Assembly: GCA_963708575.1 (NCBI GenBank)
Contig: CAVPTB010000007.1
Location: forward strand, 1,488,001 to 1,552,000
DNA length: 64,000 nt
Origin: DASVWZ01 sp963708575
GTDB taxonomy: Bacteria > Acidobacteriota > Terriglobia > Terriglobales > Acidobacteriaceae
Reading direction: 5' to 3'
Below the pieces are notes generated by a model. That model saw nothing but the letters and a program-made list of their open reading frames with translations. It was not told the DNA's origin and searched no databases. Positions 8,349-16,881 of the stretch are shown piece by piece; the first letter of the stretch is position 1; the number at the start of each line of letters is the position of its first letter. Both the position numbers and the translations under genes were made by a program.

Positions 8349-9959
8349 ATGGCCCGTAGTTCTCGGCGTGCTCTCTTCCTGGTAGTTTTTGTGCTGGTCA
8401 TGTGCGGTTTTCTGGGCATGCTTTATGGCCAGAAGCTGAATCCGGCGGCGGCGCCTGGCGGCGACTCCGACGTGCGTGACAGCCTGCACCAGTTCACCAC
8501 GGTCTATGACCTGATCGAGCAGAACTATGCCGAGCCGGTGAACGCGGACAAAGCCATTTATAACGGGGCGATTCCGGGCATGCTGCATGTGCTCGATCCG
8601 CACTCCAATTTCTTCGATCCCAAGCAGTACGCGCTGTTGCGCGAAGACCAGCGCGGCAAGTACTACGGCGTGGGCATGACGGTTGGGCCTCGGAACAATA
8701 AGGTCATCGTGATTGCGCCGTTCGTGGGCACTCCGGCGTACCGGGCGGGCATTCGGCCGGGCGACATTATTGTGGCGGTCGACGGCAAGTCGACGGACAA
8801 CATGAGCACGGGCGATGTGGCCGATCTGCTCAAGGGACCTAAGGGCACTACCGTCCACATTACGATTTTGCGTGAAGGGGCGGACGCGCCTCTGGACTTT
8901 GCCGTGGTGCGCGATGAGATTCCGCGGTATAGCGTCGATCTTCACTTCCTGATTAAGCCCGGCATCGGCTACATGCACGTGACGGGCTTCAACGAGACGA
9001 CCGAGAAAGAAGTTCAGGACGCTCTGGACCAGATGGGCGACCTGAAGGGACTGATCCTTGATCTGCGGCAGAATCCGGGCGGATTGTTGAGCGAAGGCGT
9101 CGGCGTGGCGGACAAGTTCCTGCATAAGGGACAGCTGATCGTTTCGCATCATGGACGGAATTCACCGGAGAAACGCTATGTGGCGGCTCACGGCGATGGC
9201 GGGAAAGATTATCCGCTGGTGGTACTGGTGAATCGGGGAACGGCTTCGGCGGCGGAGATCGTTGCGGGAGCGATCCAGGATCATGATCGCGGGCTGATCA
9301 TTGGCGAAACGACTTTCGGTAAAGGCCTGGTGCAGACGGTGTATCCGCTGTCGGAAAATACCGGACTGGCTTTGACCACCGCGAAGTACTACACGCCGAG
9401 CGGACGGTTGATTCAGCGCGATTACACCAACGTTTCGCTGTACGACTATTACTTTGAGCGCGACGAGGATAGCGGCACCAACAACAATACGACCAACCGC
9501 GAAGTGAAGCTCACGGATAGTGGACGGACGGTGTATGGCGGCGGGGGAATTACTCCTGACGTGAAGATCGATCCGATCAAGAGCAACAAGTTCCAGGACA
9601 CGTTGTTGCAGCACTATGCGTTCTTCAATTTTGCCAAGCACTACATGATCAACCATCATCCGGCGAAGAATTTTGAAGTGGATGATGTGATCCTGCAGGA
9701 CTTCCGCAAATTCATGGACGAAGAGAAGGTTCCCTACACGGAAGCTGATCTGTTGGCGAATAATGATTGGGTGCGGTCGAGCATCAAGAGCGAGATTTTC
9801 GTCGATGCGTTTGGGCAGGAAGAAGGCCTGAAGGTGAAGGCGGAAAGCGATCCGGAAGTGTTGAAGGCTCTGGACCTGATGCCGCAGGCGAAGACGTTGG
9901 CGGATACTGCTCGCAAGGTTCTGGCGGAGCGGGCCAGCGCTAAACCGATCAACCGGTAA
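8349..9959 (+). CDS. S41 carboxy-terminal processing protease (CtpA/Prc type) with PDZ domain
   Basis: A 536-residue periplasmic serine protease. ATG 8349, preceded by GAAGGA, starts a membrane or signal segment (LFLVVFVLVMCGFLGMLY). A PDZ domain follows at about 95-185 (YYGVGMTVG, AGIRPGDIIVAVDG). The catalytic domain shows LILDLRQNPGGL, Ser300 in NRGTASAAEI and Lys325 in TTFGKGLVQ, the Ser-Lys dyad. The C-terminal 130 residues are an extra helical region seen in Prc-like members. It probably trims or degrades exported proteins. It has its own promoter and a strong terminator, so it is monocistronic. Confidence 0.95.
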   Translation: MARSSRRALFLVVFVLVMCGFLGMLYGQKLNPAAAPGGDSDVRDSLHQFTTVYDLIEQNYAEPVNADKAIYNGAIPGMLHVLDPHSNFFDPKQYALLREDQRGKYYGVGMTVGPRNNKVIVIAPFVGTPAYRAGIRPGDIIVAVDGKSTDNMSTGDVADLLKGPKGTTVHITILREGADAPLDFAVVRDEIPRYSVDLHFLIKPGIGYMHVTGFNETTEKEVQDALDQMGDLKGLILDLRQNPGGLLSEGVGVADKFLHKGQLIVSHHGRNSPEKRYVAAHGDGGKDYPLVVLVNRGTASAAEIVAGAIQDHDRGLIIGETTFGKGLVQTVYPLSENTGLALTTAKYYTPSGRLIQRDYTNVSLYDYYFERDEDSGTNNNTTNREVKLTDSGRTVYGGGGITPDVKIDPIKSNKFQDTLLQHYAFFNFAKHYMINHHPAKNFEVDDVILQDFRKFMDEEKVPYTEADLLANNDWVRSSIKSEIFVDAFGQEEGLKVKAESDPEVLKALDLMPQAKTLADTARKVLAERASAKPINR

Positions 9960-9978
9960 GAGTAAGTTTTGATAAGAG

Positions 9979-10009
9979 AGGCCCGGCTTCGGCTGGGCCT
10001 TTTGTTTTG
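9979..10009 (+). terminator. Intrinsic terminator after the S41 gene
   Basis: AGGCCCGGC pairs with GCTGGGCCT (8 of 9) around a TTCG tetraloop, directly followed by TTTTGTTTT. It lies 20 bases after the stop codon. Confidence 0.9.
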
Positions 10010-10039
10010 TGGGGATTCGCGGGTTGGGCAAACGAAAAG

Positions 10040-10092
10040 CTTGACCACCAAGGACACTAAGGGGCACGAAGGAAAGAAAGAGCTAAGAAGCT
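10040..10092. repeat. AAGG-type periodic intergenic repeat, copy 1
   Basis: Starts TTGACCACCAAGGACACTAAGG and continues GGCACGAAGGAAAG, with AAGG recurring about every 10-12 bases. Related stretches occur near 10796, 15410 and 20088. It is not coding and shows no strong pairing. Confidence 0.6.
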
Positions 10093-10135
10093 TAAATGCC
10101 CAGGGGCGCGAGGGATCCAGGGCAAAATCGTAACG

Positions 10136-10164
10136 TTGACTTGGCTGGGGCGCTGTGTGACAAT
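10136..10164 (+). promoter_or_regulatory. Probable promoter of the tad pilus cluster
   Basis: TTGACT (10136-10141), a 17-base spacer and GACAAT (10159-10164), 5 of 6 and 4 of 6 matches to the housekeeping consensus. Its position argues against the in-frame ATG at 10136 and favours a prepilin-peptidase start at 10229 or just beyond. Confidence 0.45.
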
Positions 10165-10228
10165 CCGCCCAGAAACAGTCGAGCGTTGGCGGCTATCTGA
10201 TTGGTTTCATGGCAGTTTCTCGATCTTG

Positions 10229-10759
10229 ATGATTCAACAAGGAGTGCGCATCTTGCCCGCGATTGTGGCTCTGATCGCTGGGTATACGGATTGGCGGTGG
10301 CGGCGCATTCCGAACTGGTTGACGGTCCCGGCCTTGTCTCTGGGGATTGTGTTGGGCGCGGTGATGGGCGGTTGGGCGGGGGCGAAGAGTTCCCTGCTGG
10401 GCGCGGGCCTGGGCTTGCTGCTTCTGCTGCCGTTTGTGGTGATCCGCGCGCTGGGCGCGGGCGACTGGAAACTGGTGGGCGCGTTGGGCAGCTATTTGGG
10501 GCCGCAACGGTTGATTACGGTGCTGTTTGCGACGATTATTCTGGCTGGGATCATGGCGCTGGTGTTGGTGATTTGGAAGGGACGGTTTCGGCAGACGCTG
10601 CGCAATATGGGACGCATGCTGGCGGCGTTTGGGAGCTTTCATCTTCCGGGGAAAGAGTTGACGCTGGACGATCCGCAGTCGAGTAAGGTGCCGTTCGGGG
10701 TAGCGGTGGCGGCGGCGGTGATTTTTTATACCGCAGGGCAGTTCTGGGGGGTTGGATGA
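10229..10759 (+). CDS. Type IV prepilin peptidase, A24 family (TadV/CpaA-like)
   Basis: About 176 residues and mostly hydrophobic, an inner-membrane aspartic peptidase that cleaves the leader of Flp-type pilins. Both catalytic aspartates are visible: the first in AGYTDWRWRRIPNWLT and the second in RALGAGDWKLVGALG (GxGD motif). It lacks the N-methyltransferase part of PilD, as is normal for TadV/CpaA. The start is uncertain: ATG 10229 has a weak site, while TTG 10253 has AAGGAG eight bases before it. It begins a short cluster with TadE- and TadG-like genes, so it probably processes their products. The C-terminus has an extra hydrophobic segment. Confidence 0.85.
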   Translation: MIQQGVRILPAIVALIAGYTDWRWRRIPNWLTVPALSLGIVLGAVMGGWAGAKSSLLGAGLGLLLLLPFVVIRALGAGDWKLVGALGSYLGPQRLITVLFATIILAGIMALVLVIWKGRFRQTLRNMGRMLAAFGSFHLPGKELTLDDPQSSKVPFGVAVAAAVIFYTAGQFWGVG

Positions 10760-10795
10760 GTATTCATCAGGGGAGTGAGACCAGGACAAACCTTG

Positions 10796-10930
10796 AACCG
10801 CAAAGGGCGCTAAGAAAAGCCGCGAAGATCGCTAAGAAGGGCGAAAACTACTGCATAGGGCAGCGAGAAATACAGAGAAGAGCTTTCACCACAGAGGGCA
10901 CAGGGGAAGCACAGGGGACTTCTAGAGATT
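10796..10930. repeat. AAGG/ACAGAGG periodic repeat, copy 2
   Basis: First part reads ACCGCAAAGGGCGCTAAG and CGCGAAGATCGCTAAGAAGG. The second reads ACCACAGAGGGCACAGGGG and GCACAGGGGA. The units have the same 10-12 base spacing as the other copies. It lies between the prepilin peptidase and the first TadE-like gene and happens to be open in the TadE frame, which would give a false long N-terminus. Confidence 0.6.
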
Positions 10931-10932
10931 TT

Positions 10933-11463
10933 ATGACGCGATGGAAAGAGATTATCGGAGGGTCGGAGGGCGCGGAGATTGCCGAAGCGGCTCTAGTGTT
11001 GCCGATCGCGTTTCTGATACTCCTGGGGATTTACTGGTTTGGATTGGCGTTTAACATCTACGGAACGATTACTCACGCGGCGCAGGAGGGAGCGCGGGTA
11101 GCGGTGGCGAATACTTGTGCGACTTGTGGGAACGCAGTAGCCGGTGGGGCGACTGTCACTGGGGCGGTTAAACAATCTCTTCTAGCTTCTCATTTGGACC
11201 CAAATAGGACTTCGCCTGCGACGATCACTCCGACTGGTTGCAACGGGGGAAGCAGCACGTGCACTACGCTTGCCGGTCCTCCGCCAGTTACATACTGTAC
11301 GAATGTGCAGTTGGTAGCGACTCCACCGGCCTCTTCGGGATCTCCGGCGTGTGGCATAGCGGTTGCGTTTACTTATCCGTATCAAATGGTTCTGCCATTT
11401 ACTTCTTTGAACGGCAAGCCGATGACTATGACGGCCAATGTGCAGATGAGGGCGGAACAGTGA
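10933..11463 (+). CDS. TadE-like pilus/secretion pseudopilin
   Basis: A 176-residue TadE-family minor pilin. ATG 10933 is chosen because everything upstream in frame is intergenic repeat. The N-terminus has the TadE signature: GSEGAEIAEAALVLPIAFLI, a short cytoplasmic stretch with the conserved Glu, then one membrane helix, then THAAQEGARVAVANT, the typical AxxGAR motif. The rest is a Cys- and Ser/Thr-rich extracytoplasmic domain with five or six cysteines that may form disulfides. The GTG start of the next gene overlaps its TGA, so the two are translationally coupled. Minor pilins of this type are often processed like Flp pilins. Confidence 0.85.
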   Translation: MTRWKEIIGGSEGAEIAEAALVLPIAFLILLGIYWFGLAFNIYGTITHAAQEGARVAVANTCATCGNAVAGGATVTGAVKQSLLASHLDPNRTSPATITPTGCNGGSSTCTTLAGPPPVTYCTNVQLVATPPASSGSPACGIAVAFTYPYQMVLPFTSLNGKPMTMTANVQMRAEQ

Positions 11464-12056
11464 AACGCTGCCCCAAGTTCGTAGCCGAGTTAAGCTCGCG
11501 GCTGCTGAGAGGCACAGAGGCGGCGGCTCTGATGGAATTTGCGGTGGCTTTGCCGCTTCTGGTGGTAATCGCGGTCGGCGTATTCGATTTTGGCGCTGCG
11601 TTCAATTTGAAGCAGAAGCTGAATAATGCAGCGCGCGAAGGGGCGCGATACGGATCGATACAGCCGACCAACGATCTGTTTGGCAGCGTTGCTCCGCCTG
11701 CTTCGGTGGAAGCGGTGCGGTTCGCGGTCGACTCGTATTTGTTGGCGGCGGGAATCAGCGATTGTGGATTGGCGACGGCGCCGAAGCCGGGAAGCGGATC
11801 GCCAGGGTATGCGTGGACTTACAGCGCGAGTAGCGGATGCGGCGGGCAAAGCTTGCAACTCACAATTCAGCGTGCCCTTCCGTTGCAGGACACGTCAAAT
11901 CCAAACAATCCTCCCCTGAATATCCTGTGCACACAAGTAAGTCTCAGTTATCCGTTCCAGTGGCACTTTAACAACGTAATTCAGTTGCTGATTCCGGGCG
12001 CGCACCTAAACCTGCTCAATATAAAAACGCAGGCGACCGCGGTGAATACGGACTGA
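11460..12056 (+). CDS. Second TadE-like protein
   Basis: A 198-residue TadE-family protein. The start is GTG 11460, overlapping the previous TGA (GTGA), with a GAGGGCGGA ribosome site inside the upstream gene. An upstream ATG in frame would lie deep in the previous gene. The N-terminus shows RGTEAAALMEFAVALPLLVV, one membrane helix, then LNNAAREGARYGSIQ, the same arrangement as its neighbour. The extracytoplasmic part has four cysteines. Two tandem TadE-like genes with a TadG-like gene are a common minor-pilin set of the tad system. No tad ATPase, secretin or major Flp pilin is in this window. Confidence 0.85.
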   Translation: MKRCPKFVAELSSRLLRGTEAAALMEFAVALPLLVVIAVGVFDFGAAFNLKQKLNNAAREGARYGSIQPTNDLFGSVAPPASVEAVRFAVDSYLLAAGISDCGLATAPKPGSGSPGYAWTYSASSGCGGQSLQLTIQRALPLQDTSNPNNPPLNILCTQVSLSYPFQWHFNNVIQLLIPGAHLNLLNIKTQATAVNTD

Positions 12057-12063
12057 CGACGCC

Positions 12064-13356
12064 ATGGAAACAAGAATCATGACGAAAAGTTACGGGGAGC
12101 GCGGCCAGACAATCATTCTGGTGGCGATCTCGATTGTCAGCCTGCTAGCCATGGCGGCGCTAGCTATCGATGTGATCACGCTTTATGTGGCGCGCAGCGA
12201 AGTTCGGCGAGCGGCTGATGCTGCCGCCATTGCGGGAGCGCAGGCGGTTGCGAATTCTGGAGTTACGACGTTGCAGCCGGGAGACGCAAACCTGGGAAAT
12301 GCCGAAAGCATAGCTACCGCTATGGCGAACTCGCAGATTGCAACGATAGTTCCAGCGAATCTGGTCGCGGGTTCGCAACCGACCATCCAATCGGCGACGG
12401 TCGATTTCAACACCAAAGGGAATGGGAATCCGCTCATCACGGTCACCCTGTTGCAGTCGAATGTGCCGACGTTTTTCGCAAAGATTTGGGGGCACAATGC
12501 CACTAGCGTCTCGGGCACAGCGGTGGCGGAGGCTTATAACCCGTCAAACAATTCGTCTTATACTCCGATCGCGCCGAGCGCGGTGAAGCCATGGTTGGTT
12601 GCGAATATTGACCCGAAACAGAGCACGGGCACGGTGACATCTCCGTTCATCAACGTGGCTACGGGAAATATCGAGCCGAATGTGATAGGAGAGCAGTTCA
12701 ACCTACTGGCCGATTGCCCCACCGGCTGTCCGAAAAGTGGCACCCCTACATTTGTGAACAATGGCGAGGTTGAATATGTTGCCGCGGCCGTGACCCCCGA
12801 CACGCTCAAGAACGTGTGCACGTCCTGTGCTGGATCTACCGACTTCGAGCGCGCAATTGAGTGTGCGGATTTTGTCACGCAATACAGTTGCGGCGTAGGA
12901 ACGGCTACGGTGGACACCGTGACCAATCCGTCAGGCCTGGCGGGACCAAGCGCAGCCGGCGCCGAGTGCCTGACTCACGCGACGGGTGGCGCTGGCTTGG
13001 GCCAAGGACAGGATTTGTTGAATAATCCTATCGTCTTCCCAACTACGCAGGCACAAATCACGGCGGAGAGCGGCACCTACTCCGGCCAACTGGTTTCGAC
13101 AAGCAACTCGATCGTCACTATCCCAATCGTCGATCAGACACAGTGGGCAACTTATCCCACGGTAAACATTGTGGGATACCTGCAGGCTTTCATCAACCAG
13201 GTTCAGCAGATCTCTAGCCCCACATCCACTCCTGGCGACATCAACATCACGGTGCTGAACGTTTCTGGGTGTGGCGGAGCTTCTAACGGTAATCCTGCAG
13301 TGGTGGGCGGGTCGGGGACTTCTCCGGTGCCGGTGCGGTTGATTTCGGCGCCCTAG
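12064..13356 (+). CDS. TadG-like pilus-assembly protein
   Basis: A 430-residue protein with the Tad_G/TadE-like N-terminal segment: ERGQTIILVAISIVSLLAM, one membrane helix, then LYVARSEVRRAADAAAIAGA, which is the classic TadG helix. The remaining 370 residues are extracytoplasmic, Thr/Ser/Asn-rich, with paired cysteines (DCPTGCP, CTSCAG, CADFVTQYSC), and no recognisable von Willebrand A domain. It starts eight bases after the second TadE-like gene; an alternative ATG lies at 12079. It probably belongs to the minor pilin or anchoring complex. The cluster ends here, as the next gene converges. Confidence 0.75.
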   Translation: METRIMTKSYGERGQTIILVAISIVSLLAMAALAIDVITLYVARSEVRRAADAAAIAGAQAVANSGVTTLQPGDANLGNAESIATAMANSQIATIVPANLVAGSQPTIQSATVDFNTKGNGNPLITVTLLQSNVPTFFAKIWGHNATSVSGTAVAEAYNPSNNSSYTPIAPSAVKPWLVANIDPKQSTGTVTSPFINVATGNIEPNVIGEQFNLLADCPTGCPKSGTPTFVNNGEVEYVAAAVTPDTLKNVCTSCAGSTDFERAIECADFVTQYSCGVGTATVDTVTNPSGLAGPSAAGAECLTHATGGAGLGQGQDLLNNPIVFPTTQAQITAESGTYSGQLVSTSNSIVTIPIVDQTQWATYPTVNIVGYLQAFINQVQQISSPTSTPGDINITVLNVSGCGGASNGNPAVVGGSGTSPVPVRLISAP

Positions 13357-13366
13357 TCGAGAACCT

Positions 13367-13402
13367 TTTACCACAGGGGGCACGGAGGTTCACGGGGGAC
13401 TA
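13367..13402. repeat. ACCACAGGGGGCACGGAGG-type repeat, copy 3
   Basis: TTACCACAGGGGGCACGGAGG followed by TTCACGGGGGAC, the ACAGAGG variant of the periodic intergenic repeat. It lies between the convergent TadG-like and M61 genes. Confidence 0.5.
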
Positions 13403-13432
13403 TTTCTTCTACTTTCCTTCTTCTCTACTTTC

Positions 13433-15322
13433 CTACTTCGACAGTGGTTTGAGGATGTCTCCGATTATGTCTGGGCCGTCGGCGCGTTCAAGGTGCGGCT
13501 GCTTGACTCCGTCGTGGTACGAGACGGAGTAGGTTTTGTAGAAGTCAGCGTTCTCCAGCAAGAGATCGATGGGCTGACGATTGCCTTTGGCGGCCTGGAT
13601 CGCGGCGGTTAACACTTCCTTGGAATATTTGCGTCCGTTCACCGCAACCAGCTTCATGCCGGGCCCGATGCCTGCGGTATAGGCCGGAGAACCGTAGATC
13701 ACGTCACTCACTTTGCCCTCGTCACCGAGGCGCAGCCCGATGGAATAGCCAGTATCGATTCCCTTGTAGATCTTCTCTTCCGCGTGCACAAAAAGATTGG
13801 GCTGGTCGCTATAAACCAGCCGCCAACCGCCGCGTTCGATACCGCCGAGAGGGGCGTGGGTGCTGACCGCGTTGACTCGGTCATTCAGGAGCTTGGCCCA
13901 GTCGTAAGGCACGACCTGATTCAGAGTGCTGACGATATCGTCGAATGTGTAGGGCACGACTTTCGGCGGGCCGCTCTGGCCGCCATGAAAGAGGCGGCAA
14001 AAATCGTCGAGCGACTTCTGTCCGTGGGATTGCTGGCGAATGGTGGCGTCCACTTCGAGCCAGATCAGCTCGCCCTCGGGATAATAATCGAGGCTGCGGC
14101 GCCAGCTAAGCCAAGCGGGACCTCCCAGACGCAGGATCTGGACGGAGCGGGCGGTGTCTGTGAGAGGACGCCAGGTGCGGCCGGGACGATGATCGAGGTC
14201 GGCAGCAGTGTCAGCCAGGCCTTCGCGATATTGTTCGGGAGTGCGCAGTCCGGAACGTACCGCAAGGACGTCACCCAAGTACTCAGTCAGCCCTTCGTAG
14301 ACCCAGAGCAGGTCGCCCTTCATGGGGTCCTGATAATTCTTCGTAGCGAGTCCGGCGGGGCGGCGATACTTGCCATTCCATGAATGGGTGAACTCGTGAG
14401 GAAGCAAGCCCGTGCCCAGAAGGTGCAGGTCAGGATCGATCAGGGCGCGTTCTTCGAGACCGTTGTCGCTGGACTGGTGGTGTTCGAGACCACGGCCGCC
14501 GACTTCGTCGCTGAGGGTGAGCAGGAAATGATATTCGGTGTAGTGACGCGCGCCGAAGAGTGCGCCGGTCTCGGCGACAAGTTTCCTGTAGGCGGCTTCG
14601 TCCGCCGGAGTCATGGCCAGCGCGGCGTCACTCTCGGCGACCATGTCGATGACGTGAGTAAGCGACTCTCCGGGCGGGGTGACGTTGATTTGGCGGTAGT
14701 GATCACCGGCGATAAGCGGGGAGTCGACGAGGGTGGTAAGGGAGACGGGCGCGAAACTGACTGCCGACGCGCTGTCCGATTGGCCCGAGGTGCTTGGCAA
14801 GGCGGTTCCAAACTTCCATCCTGCAGGCAACTGCACGGAAGACTTGAACTCGACTGCGTCGGAACTTGCCCCTTGGGGATAGAGCACCACCTGGTTCCAA
14901 TTCAAGTCCAGAACATGTGTGGAAGCGGCAGCGCCGCTCGATCCGGCGACTCCCGTCGTGGTGATGGCGTCAAGCGAGACATGCAGTTCCTTCGACCCGG
15001 GCGGCACATTGACGTGAAAGGCGTACATGTCCACGGAATCGCGCTCCCAAGGGACGGTTTGGCCGTCGGCTTCCATTCTGAGCCCAACCAGATTGGCGAT
15101 GGGGCCGCTGGGACGGTGATTGCCGGGAATCCACTCGGGGTAGACCAGGGTCAGCGGCCCGGGCTTTACCGGAAAGGTAAGCTGCGCATGATAGATGTTG
15201 CGCGGCGCGTCACGCAGATCGACGGCAATCGATATGGCTTGAGCGGAAGCGGCCAGGGACAAAACAAAACAGGTCAGAAGTGTCAAGAACACAGCACGCA
15301 CAGTACGGTGCACGGAGACCAT
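13433..15322 (-). CDS. M61-family (glycyl aminopeptidase-like) metallopeptidase with PDZ domain
   Basis: A 629-residue exported zinc peptidase. Residues 1-29 are a signal peptide ending ASAQA. The N-terminal beta domain (30-230) has IYHAQLTFPVKPGPLTLVYP, typical of M61. The catalytic site is HEFTHSWNGK at 309-318, with the third ligand probably Glu343 in VYEGLTEYLG. A PDZ domain occupies about 520-600 (GYSIGLRLGDEGKVSDV, AGIGPGMKLVAVNGR). M61 enzymes release N-terminal glycine or alanine from peptides, so a role in periplasmic peptide use is likely. It is separated from the next minus-strand gene by a repeat-filled gap. Confidence 0.93.
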   Translation of the reverse strand: MVSVHRTVRAVFLTLLTCFVLSLAASAQAISIAVDLRDAPRNIYHAQLTFPVKPGPLTLVYPEWIPGNHRPSGPIANLVGLRMEADGQTVPWERDSVDMYAFHVNVPPGSKELHVSLDAITTTGVAGSSGAAASTHVLDLNWNQVVLYPQGASSDAVEFKSSVQLPAGWKFGTALPSTSGQSDSASAVSFAPVSLTTLVDSPLIAGDHYRQINVTPPGESLTHVIDMVAESDAALAMTPADEAAYRKLVAETGALFGARHYTEYHFLLTLSDEVGGRGLEHHQSSDNGLEERALIDPDLHLLGTGLLPHEFTHSWNGKYRRPAGLATKNYQDPMKGDLLWVYEGLTEYLGDVLAVRSGLRTPEQYREGLADTAADLDHRPGRTWRPLTDTARSVQILRLGGPAWLSWRRSLDYYPEGELIWLEVDATIRQQSHGQKSLDDFCRLFHGGQSGPPKVVPYTFDDIVSTLNQVVPYDWAKLLNDRVNAVSTHAPLGGIERGGWRLVYSDQPNLFVHAEEKIYKGIDTGYSIGLRLGDEGKVSDVIYGSPAYTAGIGPGMKLVAVNGRKYSKEVLTAAIQAAKGNRQPIDLLLENADFYKTYSVSYHDGVKQPHLERADGPDIIGDILKPLSK

Positions 15323-15409
15323 CCTTAGGAAGACCGGGGGAGAGCTTATCGGAGAACGGGCGGCGTGCGCAACTGGTTTTGCGATATGGGTAGAGCGGGT
15401 AGAGAAAAG

Positions 15410-15576
15410 CTTAACCAGGAAGGATCACTAAGGGAAAACACCTGAACGCTAAGGACGCCAAGAAGTACTCGCTAAGGTCGCAAGGAAAACCATTAACCAC
15501 CAAGGACACGAAGGGATCACTAAGGAAAGGTCAGGAGCTTTGACCGCGAAGGACAGCGAGGTTTCGCGAAGGAAGA
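15410..15576. repeat. Extended AAGG-type periodic repeat, copy 4
   Basis: About 165 bases made almost wholly of the unit, e.g. AACCAGGAAGGATCACTAAG, CGCTAAGGACGCCAAGAAG, ACCACCAAGGACACGAAGG and ACCGCGAAGGACAGCGAGG. Units are 10-12 bases, degenerate, and all in one orientation. Units are adjacent rather than separated by unique spacers, so it is not a CRISPR array. It fills most of the gap between the M61 and TPR genes. Confidence 0.65.
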
Positions 15577-16770
15577 CTACTTCTTCGTGGCGTCCACTGC
15601 CGGAGTTACTTGTGCGGAGACCTTGGCGATTTGATCAAGTTGCTTTCTGGCCTCGGCCAGTTCGTCAGGGTTCTTGGTGAGAGCTATGTATTGTTGCAAC
15701 TGGTCGGCCGCCTCGGGATATGCATGCTTCTGCTCCAGAACGGTGGCAAGCAGAAAATGCAATTTCGGGATTTCGTGCAGCGCGCCGTCGGCTCGGATTC
15801 CCTGCCGGCAAACCTTCTCGGCCAAGTCGAGCCTCCGAAGGTACAAATTGGCAACTCCGTCCATGAAGTAAGCGTCGATAAAATTCACCGGGTTCAGGGC
15901 GAGGAGTTTGGCGGAATCGTCATCGACTTCGGTCCATTGCCGGGCTTGAAACGCGATCTGGGCCAAGCCTTCGTACGGATTCACGTACTTGGGGTCGGCT
16001 TCTACAGACTTTTGGAAAGAACCCTTGGCGCCGGTGGAGTCGTTGCGGCGAAGTTGGACTTTCCCCAGCTCGTACCATGCGACGGCGTACTTGGGATAAA
16101 TCGATACGGCCTTTTCGAAAGACTTCTCGGCCTCATCCCATTTCTGCTTCTTCTCCCGGTCGCGTCCTTGTTGCAAAGCCTTGCGGGCGGCACCAGGGGC
16201 GAGAGCACTGGTGACGCTAATGCTGGATCCTTCTACTTCTTGCATACGGTGAAGAGGCAGCCTGCCGAGGTCGGTGTTTTCGAAGGCGTTTACTCGACTG
16301 CTCAGTTCGATGGTCTGCGAGGTAAATCCGGCGAGCACGGCACGCAATTCACATCCTCTCCAATCGCGCTGGTTTTGCATGGGGGACGGCCCGCTGGTAA
16401 TGGTGCTGCTGGCGTCGTTGAACGCGCCGTTACCAGCTGAGTTTGGGTCGCCGAACTGGAAGCTGAAGTTGCCGTGGGTGTCGGTGTAAGCCTCGGTGTG
16501 GGTCTGTCCTTGACAAATCGATTGGATGGAAGCCGGCTCGGTGAGTTCGGTGCCGTCGTCGATAACCACTCTCCCGGTCAAGAAAATTGCGCTGCGGGCT
16601 GCATTGGGTGCAGCGTTTCCGAGAGAGGGAATGGTGTTGGTGATAGAAGGAGTGGATCCCACGGAAGGCGTACCCCCGCGGTTACCGCCCCCGCCGGGAT
16701 GACCTTGAGCAATTGCCGGAACCGCGAATGCACAGAGAAGAAGAGAAAGAGGAACAAACCGGCTCGCCAT
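15577..16770 (-). CDS. Secreted TPR protein with carboxypeptidase-regulatory-like N-terminal domain
   Basis: A 397-residue exported protein. The signal peptide MASRFVPLSLLLCAFAVP ends AIAQ. A Gly-rich linker (GHPGGGGNRGG) is followed at about 60-165 by a small beta domain (GRVVIDDGTELTEP, HGNFSFQFGD) resembling a carboxypeptidase-regulatory or CarboxypepD_reg module. From about 190 to 385 there are several tetratricopeptide repeats (AEKSFEKAVSIYPKYAVAWY, AKGSFQKSVEADPKYVNPYE, AADQLQQYIALTKNPDEL). It is probably a periplasmic scaffold and the partner is unknown. The gene lies 111 bases downstream of the PQQ-propeller gene on the same strand, so co-transcription is possible. Confidence 0.85.
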   Translation of the reverse strand: MASRFVPLSLLLCAFAVPAIAQGHPGGGGNRGGTPSVGSTPSITNTIPSLGNAAPNAARSAIFLTGRVVIDDGTELTEPASIQSICQGQTHTEAYTDTHGNFSFQFGDPNSAGNGAFNDASSTITSGPSPMQNQRDWRGCELRAVLAGFTSQTIELSSRVNAFENTDLGRLPLHRMQEVEGSSISVTSALAPGAARKALQQGRDREKKQKWDEAEKSFEKAVSIYPKYAVAWYELGKVQLRRNDSTGAKGSFQKSVEADPKYVNPYEGLAQIAFQARQWTEVDDDSAKLLALNPVNFIDAYFMDGVANLYLRRLDLAEKVCRQGIRADGALHEIPKLHFLLATVLEQKHAYPEAADQLQQYIALTKNPDELAEARKQLDQIAKVSAQVTPAVDATKK

Positions 16771-16881
16771 GGCGCACCCCCGACTGCTTATGAGGAATTA
16801 TATGCACGAATCGCGAGTCCGGTTTGGTCGAATTACCGATTTACCAAAGATTTTACAAATGGCTCTAAGTACTCATCGCAG

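Noticed and set aside
15410..15576. CRISPR array
   Set aside because: Units are degenerate, 10-12 bases and contiguous; there are no unique spacers and no cas genes.
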